Of a stretch of DNA of 64,000 bases, positions 25,701 to 32,852 are shown piece by piece. The stretch is from Helopsaltes ochotensis. Its lineage: Eukaryota > Chordata > Aves > Passeriformes > Locustellidae. The stretch spans positions 62,001 through 126,000 of the forward strand of contig VXBM01000215.1 of assembly GCA_013400155.1 (NCBI GenBank). The letters run 5' to 3'. A model generated the notes under the pieces. It was not told the DNA's origin, made no database searches, and saw only the letters and a program-made list of their open reading frames with translations. Within the stretch, counting starts at the first letter, position 1, and each line of letters begins with the position of its first letter. Made by a program: the position numbers and the translations under genes.

Positions 25701-27307
25701 TCTCATTCCTCAATCACTCTGGTTTCTGTAGGTATAAAACTTTGCAGAGATAAGACATGAGTCTCACAGTCTGTACACACTGGGTGAATGTCACTGGCAT
25801 TTTGTAAGCTTGTGAGGGTACTAACTTGCCTTTATGTTACCTCTTTTCAAACATTTAGTCTCACTGAAAGAGCAAATTCACCCTCCTTTATCCCAGTCTT
25901 CAATATGTTTTCTATGTGTGCACTGCTTGTTTTCCAGAGCCTCCACTTTTTATCCTGGAGTTACAAAGGAAATGCTACTGTCGAGAGATTAATTTGCTAT
26001 TCATAGTATTTGATTCTATCTTGCTTTTATCCCTAGGGCTGGGAACAATGGGCCAAGGTATTGTGACTTCTCTGGTTAAGGCCAACATAGCTGTGGTAGC
26101 CCTGGAGCAAGATCTGGAGTATCTGAGCAAGGGAAGAAAAGCTGTGATGCACCTTTTGGAACGTGAGGCTAAGAAAATGGAGGGGGGTGCCCAGACCCTG
26201 GATTTCCATAACCCTGCACGTCTCCAGTTCACTGTGGACTTTGATCTGTTGAGTGACGTAGACCTAGTCATCGAGGCTGTGTTTGAGAACATGGCATTAA
26301 AGAAGGAAATATTCCACAAGCTGTCGAAGATCTGCAAGCCGGGAGCCTTGCTGTGTACAAACACATCAGCCCTGAACATCGACGAAATAGCTTCTGCCAC
26401 GAGCCGCCCACAGCAGGTCATTGGCACCCACTTCTTCTCCCCTGCCCACGTGATGAGGCTGCTGGAAATCATCTACAGCCGCCACACGTCCCCCACCGCC
26501 ATCGCCACTGCTATGCAGTTGGCCAAAGCCCTGAAAAAAGTTGGAGTGGTGGTAGGGAATTGTTTTGGGTTTGTTGGGAATCGCATGATGTTTCCGTATG
26601 TACAACAGGCAGTTTTCCTTTTAGAGGAAGGAAGCAGACCAGAAGCAGTAGATCAGGTTCTTGAAGACTTTGGGTTTAAGATAGGCCCTTTCCGCATGTC
26701 TGACCTGGCGGGGCTGGATGTGGGCTGGAGGTCTCGGCAGGAGCAGGGCCTGACGGGGCCGTCCCTGCCTGCAGGCACAGCGGCCCGGCAGCGGCACGGC
26801 CAGCGCTACAGCCCCCTGCCGGACCTGCTGTGCGAGCAGGGCCGCTTCGGCCAGAAAACCGGCAAAGGCTGGTACCGCTACGAGAAGGCCGGGGGCAGGA
26901 CAGCCATGCCAGACCCGTGGCTCCACAACTTCCTGTCCCAGTACAGAGACACCCATCGCATCAAGACCCGCTTTATAGACCAGGAGGAAATCCTGGAGCG
27001 GTGTTTGTTCTCCCTCATCAACGAGGGGTTTGCCATCCTGGCCGAGGGAATAGCATCAGGCCCAGAGCACCTGGATGTCATTTATATCAATGGCTATGGG
27101 TGGCCGAAGCACAGGGGAGGCCCAATGTTCTACGCCTCCACCGTGGGGCTCCCCCGCGTGCTGGCTAAACTGCAGAAATACTCCGAGGCCCACCCTGATG
27201 TGCCTGGACTACGGCCCAGTGCTTTTCTGAAAAAGCTGGTGGCTGTGGGGAACCCTCCCCTCAAGGAGTGGATGTCCTACCTCAGCCGGCAGAGCGCCAA
27301 GCTGTGA
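3257..27307 (+). CDS. EHHADH: EHHADH, peroxisomal bifunctional enzyme (whole gene, 7 coding exons)
   Basis: Peroxisomal L-bifunctional enzyme of fatty-acid beta-oxidation. It joins 2-enoyl-CoA hydratase and delta3,delta2-enoyl-CoA isomerase (N-terminal crotonase domain, about residues 1-285) to NAD-dependent L-3-hydroxyacyl-CoA dehydrogenase (about 297-715). Exons are 3257-3327, 9731-9834, 10585-10757, 12314-12425, 12647-12751, 18694-19035 and 26037-27307. All six introns are GT-AG and phases agree throughout, giving 2178 nt and 725 aa; the human protein has 723. The catalytic hydratase glutamates fall at Glu103 and Glu123, the same numbers as in the rat enzyme. The NAD-binding GLGTMG is at 303-308, the dehydrogenase His-Glu pair at His434 and Glu446, and the motif GNCFGFVGNR at 476-485. 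The C-terminus AKL is a type 1 peroxisomal targeting signal. No frameshift or stop is seen, so the gene looks functional. Confidence 0.97.
4672..4745 (-). mobile_element. CR1 LINE 3'-end remnant
   Basis: Begins with AGAATCATAGAATCA, the reverse complement of the CR1 3' terminal repeat. It is followed by a diverged copy of the usual antisense CR1 text ending near TCCAACCACC. The element is therefore inserted on the minus strand, and similarity fades after about 75 bases. Confidence 0.7.
6595..6629. repeat. Poly(T) tract, 35 bases
   Basis: Uninterrupted T-run in EHHADH intron 1. I saw no flanking repeat that would make it the tail of a recognisable retrocopy. Confidence 0.95.
9731..9834 (+). 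CDS. EHHADH: EHHADH coding exon 2
   Basis: Acceptor TTTATTTCAG and donor GTAAGA. Completes codon 24 and runs to the first base of codon 59. The peptide ends in GKFSAG, where oxyanion-hole residues of the crotonase domain sit, and aligns with the human stretch ending in GKFSAG. Confidence 0.96.
9835..10584 (+). other. EHHADH: EHHADH intron 2
   Basis: 750-base GT-AG intron. Unique sequence; I see no repeat, exon or RNA gene in it. Confidence 0.85.
10585..10757 (+). CDS. EHHADH: EHHADH coding exon 3
   Basis: Acceptor CTCCCTCAG and donor GTAACG. Encodes residues 59-116, starting GADIRGFS and including GGGLEVALGCHYRIAH. This contains catalytic Glu103 in the active-site loop, preceded by the conserved KPVVAAI strand. 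The reading frame closes in phase 0. Confidence 0.97.
11499..11600 (-). mobile_element. CR1 LINE fragment
   Basis: Reads AACCACAGAATCATTAAGG, then a diverged form of the antisense CR1 3' region (aagtccaacctttgac... cactaaaccacatcatgaagtgcc). The element lies on the minus strand and is 5'-truncated. Confidence 0.75.
11808..11925 (+). mobile_element. CR1 LINE fragment
   Basis: Contains the sense CR1 text around 'gatggggctctgagcaatct', 'ggaagatgtccctacccac' and 'aaggttccttccaactc', which directly precedes the CR1 3' terminus. It is about 210 bases from the oppositely oriented fragment, so the two are independent insertions. Confidence 0.75.
12314..12425 (+). CDS. EHHADH: EHHADH coding exon 4
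   Basis: Acceptor CATTTTAG and donor GTAAGT. Encodes residues 117-153 with GLPEVTIGLLPGAEGTQRLP, which carries the second hydratase glutamate, Glu123. It ends with the first base of codon 154. Confidence 0.97.
12647..12751 (+). CDS. EHHADH: EHHADH coding exon 5
   Basis: Acceptor TTATGGCAG and donor GTGAGG, after a short 221-base intron. Encodes residues 154-188, beginning GKHIPATEAQKLGLVDEIV. This matches the human crotonase C-terminal part (ADEALKLGILDKVV). It ends in phase 1, which fits exon 6. Confidence 0.95.
12752..18693 (+). other. EHHADH: EHHADH intron 5
   Basis: 5.9 kb GT-AG intron of unique, AT-rich sequence. It holds a short TTG array at about 14441-14455 and an A/T-rich stretch around 15040-15130. 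Open frames up to about 150 codons occur on both strands near 16075-16568, but they overlap one another and resemble nothing known. No repeat family or RNA gene was recognised. Confidence 0.75.
18694..19035 (+). CDS. EHHADH: EHHADH coding exon 6
   Basis: Polypyrimidine acceptor ending CCCCCCAG and donor GTAAGC. Encodes residues 189-302, the linker and helical region between the two catalytic halves. It includes SGQARALQYAFFAERA, nearly identical to the human SGQARALQYAFFAERK, then WATPGGASW. The exon is far more GC- and CpG-rich than its introns. The dehydrogenase motif begins at its 3' boundary. Confidence 0.97.
19722..19778. repeat. Long poly(T) tract, one C interruption
   Basis: 57 bases of T broken only by C at 19741, preceded by CACAGAGTTG. 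It may be a length-variable homopolymer or the tail of an old minus-strand insertion. I saw no LINE or SINE body beside it. Confidence 0.95.
20714..21465 (-). mobile_element. CR1 LINE, 5'-truncated, with decayed reverse-transcriptase C-terminus
   Basis: The 3' end is at 20714 (AGAATCACAGAATCC, the antisense CR1 terminus). The next about 350 bases are typical CR1 3' UTR. Translated on the minus strand, about 21065-21440 gives pieces of the C-terminal end of CR1 ORF2, such as SREVIPPLYVALMRPLLEF and LESSSPGKGLGVLVD, in different frames. The coding part is therefore broken by frameshifts and stops. The catalytic reverse-transcriptase motifs and the endonuclease lie upstream and are missing, so the copy is dead. 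It is the longest repeat copy in the window. Confidence 0.88.
26037..27307 (+). CDS. EHHADH: EHHADH coding exon 7 (terminal, dehydrogenase domain)
   Basis: Acceptor TATCCCTAG; ends at TGA 27305-27307. Encodes residues 303-725, essentially the whole 3-hydroxyacyl-CoA dehydrogenase half. It holds GLGTMG (303-308), DLVIEAVFE (378-386), the GTHFFSPAHVMRLLE segment with His434 and Glu446, GNCFGFVGNR (476-485), and the second C-terminal domain with GRFGQKTGKGWYRYE and GYGWPKHRGGPMFYAS. The tail SRQSAKL supplies the peroxisomal signal. The frame happens to stay open about 120 bases upstream into the intron, but the acceptor, the phase and homology put the exon start at 26037. Confidence 0.98.
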
Positions 27308-28479
27308 TTCCTCTGATGGAGGCTGATCTCATGGAACCAGTGCTCTAATTGCACTGCCTCTTCCCACAAAACCCTAAGTGCTACAGGCCCATAAACAAAG
27401 CCACGGGCCTTTGAAGGCCTTTGCAGGGAATAATTTTGGCCAATAATTGATCTCAGACCACCACCTGCTGCAGGTCACCACTGCCTTCATCCATCCTTCT
27501 CGCTCAGCCCCAGCCTCACCCACTGTCTTCACACACTGCTGTGTAAAGGCCCATCTCATTTTGTACTGCCTGCAGGTCATCACAGCTGTACTCTTCTTCC
27601 AGTCTGTCTTTGGGGAAGGCAGGGAGCAGCATTTACAGCCCACAATGCAAATCATGGCTGGAGCCACGAAAATTACAATCACAGTTTCAACCAAGACATG
27701 CCGGCTCTACCAAATCCTGTCTTCAACCTATTTACCACTTTGTTTCAGTTCTTTCCTGTGCAGCCACCTCCCCTCAATTTCCTGACTCTTCTGCAGCCAG
27801 CCAGCTGGAACCTGCTCCCTTCCTGCTGCTGAGGGACAGATGGCACAAGGGTGCAGCAGCTTTCAGAGGTAAAGTCAAATGAAGTGGAGAGAGCAGGTCT
27901 GGGCAGAGAGCAAGGGGCAGTCTCTTGCTATCCCCTGGTACTGTCTCTTCTCCCTGCTGCAGAGGAGGCTCTACTAAATGCCAGGAAAGCCACAGATACA
28001 TTAGCCTGACTAACCTGCCCTGTGGTGTTGGCTCATGACTGGCTTTCTGCATCCAGACTCCATCCTCTGTTGCCATTACCCCCACCTGGCTTTGTCCAAG
28101 CAGAAACATCTTCTGGCATCTCTTCAGTGTGGAAATGTGTTGCCATCACTCCCTGCATCTTGCTTGACTACAGCTATGAGGTCTTGGGGCTCAACAGGCT
28201 CTAATTGACCAGCTTGAAACATGGCCTGGCACTGACCAGGCTTTCACATGATCAGAGGGTGCCCTGGGAAGGGCATGGCACAAGAGCTGTGCAGGTAGGG
28301 ACACTGCTTGCAGGCAGGCAGGAAGGTGGCAGACCTCTAGCAAAGGGCAGAGCACAATGAGAGGGAGCCAGACTTGATGCTTTGGGACAAAGTCTCCCAT
28401 TTGACATGTCTAGTGAATGTATCTTCCAGTCTGATGTGGGAAATAGGTCGGTCTGTATTCCCTTCTCAGGGATTGCAAA

Positions 28480-28640
28480 TGTTTAACTTTTGATTTTAAT
28501 GTAATGAAACTGCTTTGATTATCTAATGACAGATTATATGGTGTCACGTGAGATAATGGAAAAAAATGCAAATGTGCTTGATTTTTGTCTTTTCCCCCAT
28601 CCCTTCTTTACATTATCATTATTATTAGATAATTTTCCTG
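28480..28640. promoter_or_regulatory. Candidate conserved non-coding element
   Basis: AT-rich unique stretch with a dense set of transcription-factor-like words: a perfect E-box CACGTG at 28545-28550, an octamer ATGCAAAT at 28566-28573, and several GATAAT/ATTATC words around 28555 and 28612-28633. This composition resembles vertebrate enhancers, but conservation cannot be judged from one genome. Confidence 0.3.
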
Positions 28641-29329
28641 TTTCTGAAGGAGTTTGCATGAAAAGACTGCATGACTCCTTAGTCTAAATACATTTTATTT
28701 TGCCCTTTGTCTACTCCTGTCCACCAGTGGATGAGGGAGCAAAATTGAGGGCAGGAAACCCATCAGGAGTTACGAGCCAAGCCAAGTGCCTGGTTCCAGG
28801 GATGACTTTTCTCCAGGACTGCAGAAGGAGTCACTCTAGGCCCAGCAAACTGGGGCAGTTTCCCCCCGGTTACCGGTGTGCCGCAGCTGAGAGCAATCCA
28901 GCTTGGCTCCGAGGTGAAGCAGTACTTCCACACGAGCAGGCTCTGCGTGACTCGTTACACAACAGCCCTGGCTGTGCTGGCGGCTGCTCTGCCATCCCCA
29001 GGACAGCTCTGGACACCATGCCCTGCCCGGGCTACCCTTCCTTCTCCTGTGCCTCGTGCCGTGGTGTTCACCCGCACTGGGGATCGGTTGGGAAGGGGCA
29101 ATGCCCTTGCAGCAGGAGGCTGCGGAGCAGAGGACGTGCCCTTCCTCTGCAGCAGCAATGTCATCCCAGCATAACACCAGCTTCTACCCTGGGGCTGAAA
29201 TGCTTCTCGACACCTGCAGCACCTGTGTGCCAGTGCCTTTGATGGGTCCGTTTCCCTCATCAGGAATCGCTGAGAACAGAGGTTGTTCACACCGGTAATG
29301 TCTCTCCAGATAGAAGTTCATTTGTAAAT

Positions 29330-29520
29330 TCGCATCGACCAAAGCAGCCCAGCATCGATCGTTCTGTCTGCCTGACGTCCCAGCGCCCAGCGGTGACATT
29401 GCTGCCTCCGCGAGGTCGCACTCCCAGCTCCGGGAGGGCGGGGGAGCCCCGGCCCCCGGCCTGCTCCGCTCCCGGCGGGGCAGAGCGCGCCAAGGGCAGC
29501 TACAGCTCCTGCACGGCAGC
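29330..29520. promoter_or_regulatory. CpG-rich patch without a recognised gene
   Basis: About 190 bases with many CpG dinucleotides and GC above 65 percent, in surroundings of roughly 45-50 percent. It lies about 2 kb downstream of the EHHADH stop and 3.3 kb upstream of the C3orf70 start. No exon was recognised. It could be an alternative promoter of C3orf70, an unannotated lncRNA start, or GC-biased drift. Confidence 0.35.
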
Positions 29521-32235
29521 CTGATCCAAAGCCCTTGGTGCCGGCTGACAAACAGCCCAAGCAGCAACCACCAGCCTGTTCTGTGAGCTTCTTTGGTAAA
29601 TTGTTAACAGCCTCGCACAATCCCCATCAGCTCAAATGTGCAGTGATGCCAGAAATATGCCCATGAGTGAAATGTTTCTTCATTTAACAGGAGAGAACAC
29701 AGCCCCACGCAGAGGAGAACTTGATAACCACTTGGTACAGGATTAGTTTTCCCACCTGTCTTTTTAAAACCAGTTAACCGTTTTCACTCAGTAGGAAAAT
29801 ATCTGTTAAAAATATTTTCCAGGTAAAACCATCCCTACAGGTGAGGAATGTCCCCAGCTCTGCACACTAGCTCCATATCTGACTGTTCCAAGCTATCCAT
29901 GAGCTGAGGTTATACAGTTCTCTGGCACGGTGAGGCTGTGGTGATACACAATGCGAGTTGGCCCCAGTCCATCCTAATCTTTGGGCTCTGCTTTTGCTTT
30001 CATGTGGTGTCTGCCTGCATGTCTGTGCTTTCTGCACAGCAGGGTGCTTGCTCTCAGTCTGAGGAGATTCGGTGTGTCAGTCCTGCGAACACCCATGGCC
30101 TCTCTCATGCAGCTGCAGGATTGTTAGACATCTTTAATTAAGTCGGTGAACTCTGCCAGTGCAGCAGATGCCTCCATTAACTGCTCAGCCACAGGCGTTG
30201 TGCAAAACAGTAGCGAATGGGAGTGCACCAAAGGGGAGGATTGCCCTAGCTTTGATCAGAGTCCCCTGCAGCACTGGCCCTTCAAAGGGAGGCAGAGAGC
30301 TCCCTGCCTTAGGCTGCTCAGAAGTGCTGTCCTGCAGTGTATGCTCAAATTGGATGGGGCACTTGGGTCTTGCCAGAAGCACCTACCCCTCTTTCTGTAA
30401 CCCACGCTTCACCTTCCTTCTTTATTTCTTTTGAACAGAAAGTGATCTGACAGCCCAGGCTGGTCTGAGAGCACTTCTGGAGGTGAAACAGTGCTGGAGA
30501 GGAAGGGCTTGGTGGCAGCAGATAGAAGTGTCAGTTCTCCTTGGGCCAGGGTTCTCGTGGGAGCTGAGCTGCCTCCCTCGTTTGCTGCTGGCGGGCTCCA
30601 GGGAAAAGGGGGACATGAGGACAGTGTCAAAGAAACACCTGGGTTTGGAATCAGTTTCTCCCCTGCTTGCAAACAGCTGAGCAAGGTCCTAAATGTATGC
30701 AGTTTTAGTGGGATTTCAGCAAAACAAATGCAGATAGGTCTCCAGGAGTGTCTGGAATACTCTCTTTCCAGTATAATAAACACTGGAGACATTTTAAATG
30801 TTCAGGCCTGTGAAGGTCTCCCACTCCTGGTGACCAGTGTGCCAAGGGAGGCTCAAAGCCCCTGCTCAGTGCAACTGGGCACTCATCTCCTCCAAGATGG
30901 GCTGAGTTTAAGGGTGTAGCCATTCCAGATCTGAGGAGGTGAGGACAGGGCTGGGATACATCATGTTGCACTGAGGTGCTGCAGGAGGGGACCATGGATG
31001 AGCAGAAAGGGCCAGCAGCACTGCAGAGACCAGGTCTGCACTGCAAGTCAGGGATCACAGCCAGAGGTGGTTCAAAGCCTCAGTGCAACTCTGTGCTTTG
31101 GCGTCTGACCCAAATGCCTTGATCTGACCCATAAAGTGTGGAGCTGATCACAGCCAGACACCGGCAACTTGGCTGTTCTTAAGCCCTTCTTATTGGCAAA
31201 AGCAAATTGTTCTCTCAGCACACCTTCAGGAGGGTGTGCAGGATGGGAACACTTCTGGGATCTGTCCAAGGACAAGCCCCATATGAACTGTCTGGGAATA
31301 TTCTGGGAAACACAGAAACTTAAGTATGTTTTGACTGTTTCTGACATGGAGCTATTGGGTATTATACAAAGATAAGGGACTATGAAAATGACCATTTGAT
31401 TTCTGTTCTAACAGAAAGCTGACTTCAACTCCCAGTGCTGAGCAGAGCAGCAATAAAACTGAAATTTTCTTTCAAACATAGCAGGGAAACAAGTCCACCA
31501 CCACACTTAGGAAACAAATAATGTAGCCATGGCTCAAGATAAATCCAAACTTTAATTTTGGCCTAAAGATATGGTTGCTGCAAAAGAACAATACACTTTC
31601 GTGTGTTTCTTAACCAAAATAATATCTACTGATCATTTTACAAAATGAAAGACAAAGTTTATCAGGGGTTTTTAAATCACTGTGTGCTTAGAAAGAAACG
31701 GGTTTCTGAATTAGATTAAGCAGCATGATGAAAAAAAACAACTAAAACCTGCCTGTGCTGCGGGCCGCGAGTGCAAGCAGCTCAGCGTCCTGCTCCATTG
31801 GCTCTGGCAGTGCAGGGGTGATCTGTGTCCACCTGTCTCACAGGCTAGCAAAGAGCTGCACGTTTGGAGCTCCCCAGATCGCTTGTAATAGAGGCTGCCC
31901 GCCTGCTGCCCACACTCCCTGGAGGCCGCTGTCCGCTGCCAGGGTCCCATTCATCAAGCCCGGTGGTGTCTGGAGAGGAGCTCCACACGGCCGGGGGAGT
32001 GCCCGGGGGAGCCTGGCAGCCGGCCCAGGGCCCTACTGTGCCCGGGCTGACTCCCGCCGGTGCGCTCCGGCCGCCGCAAGCGCTTTGGGAAAGAAATCTC
32101 AAGAGCAGCCCACGGGCTCAAGGGAAAGCAGTGCAATCTCACGGCGGCCCTCAGCTGCCGGCAGCGCCCTCGGGCACCGTCCCGGGCTCACCCCGCCGCG
32201 CCGGGCAGCCCGCGGGTCACCCTCCCACCCAGGCA

Positions 32236-32481
32236 GGGGACACAGCCATGAGGGCACAGCCATGGAGGGGCATGGTCATGGCGGGACACAGCCGCCAGGG
32301 CACAGCGTCATCGAGGGCACGACCATCGTGAACGCAGCTATGAGGGGCCACGGCCACCGCAGGGCGCTGCCATCGCGGGGCACGGTCATCGAGGGACAGA
32401 GCCATCGGAAGGTACGGCCATCGGGGGACAGCGCCACCGGGCGCCGCGGCCATCGGGGGACCGCGGGCGGTGCCGCGGGAC
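32236..32481. repeat. GC-rich minisatellite, about 15-17 bp unit
   Basis: Some 14 imperfect tandem units with the approximate consensus GGGGCACRGCCATCGA run up to the assembly gap. Units differ by substitutions and small indels; one, near 32316-32345, is roughly double length. Because the array reaches the gap edge, more units may lie in the unsequenced stretch. The open frames read through it (31755-32681 and others) are by-products of a stop-poor repeat. Confidence 0.88.
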
Positions 32482-32611
32482 NNNNNNNNNNNNNNNNNNN
32501 NNNNNNNNNNNNNNNNNNNNNNNNNNNNNNNNNNNNNNNNNNNNNNNNNNNNNNNNNNNNNNNNNNNNNNNNNNNNNNNNNNNNNNNNNNNNNNNNNNNN
32601 NNNNNNNNNNN
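32482..32611. other. Assembly gap (130 N)
   Basis: A run of 130 N. It sits between the minisatellite and a CTC/CTT trinucleotide stretch, about 66 bases before the C3orf70 start codon. The coding exon itself is intact, but 5' UTR sequence is probably missing. Confidence 1.
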
Positions 32612-32636
32612 CTCCTCCTTCTCCTCCTCCTCCTCT
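32612..32636. repeat. CTC trinucleotide stretch
   Basis: Imperfect CTC/CTT repeat at the right edge of the gap, within the presumed C3orf70 5' UTR. Its true length is unknown because the gap cuts it. Confidence 0.85.
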
Positions 32637-32677
32637 GGCCGCTGCGGCGCGGGGGCTGCGGGCGGAGCGGCGGCGCC

Positions 32678-32852
32678 ATGAGCGGGGCGGCGGCGGCGAA
32701 GAGCGAGAAGCTGGACGAGGCTCAGGCGCTCGCCCGCAGCTGCGCGGGCAGACCCGACTTCCAGCCCTGCGACGGGCTCTCGCTCTGCGCCACCCACAGC
32801 CACGGCCGCTGCTTCCGCCTGCACTGGTGCTGCCACCTGGGATGGTGCCACT
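32678..32852 (+). CDS. C3orf70: C3orf70 coding exon 1
   Basis: The ATG lies in a good Kozak setting (GGCGCCATGA). The exon encodes residues 1-58 and the first base of Cys59. The donor is GTGAGT directly after CACT, so the TGTGAGTGA that looks like an in-frame end is really the splice site. It contains the Cys/His-rich block. Confidence 0.95.

Larger units (their letters stand above)
19036..26036 (+). other. EHHADH: EHHADH intron 6
   Basis: 7.0 kb GT-AG intron. It contains a 57-base T-rich run at 19722-19778, a long CR1 copy at about 20714-21465 and a TTTG array at about 25431-25445. The remainder appears unique and non-coding. Confidence 0.85.
27308..31880. other. EHHADH 3' UTR and EHHADH-C3orf70 intergenic spacer
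   Basis: 4.6 kb between two plus-strand genes. The first part must be the EHHADH 3' UTR, but I find no canonical AATAAA near the stop; a weak CATAAA is at 27390-27395, and AATAAA occurs only at 30775-30780 and 31452-31457. The spacer also holds an AT-rich candidate element (28480-28640) and a CpG-rich patch (about 29330-29520). Open frames of up to about 180 codons near 28700-29567 overlap on both strands and resemble no protein. Confidence 0.6.

Noticed and set aside
25916..26036. Upstream extension of the EHHADH last-exon reading frame
   Set aside because: The frame stays open by chance into the intron. The acceptor at 26036, the phase with exon 6 and the GLGTMG homology place the exon start at 26037.
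28700..29242. 180-codon open frame after EHHADH
   Set aside because: Overlapping open frames on both strands, no recognisable motif, and no match to a neighbouring gene in the conserved synteny.
31755..32681. 308-codon open frame running through the gap
   Set aside because: It crosses 130 unknown bases and a stop-poor minisatellite; there is no similarity to any protein.
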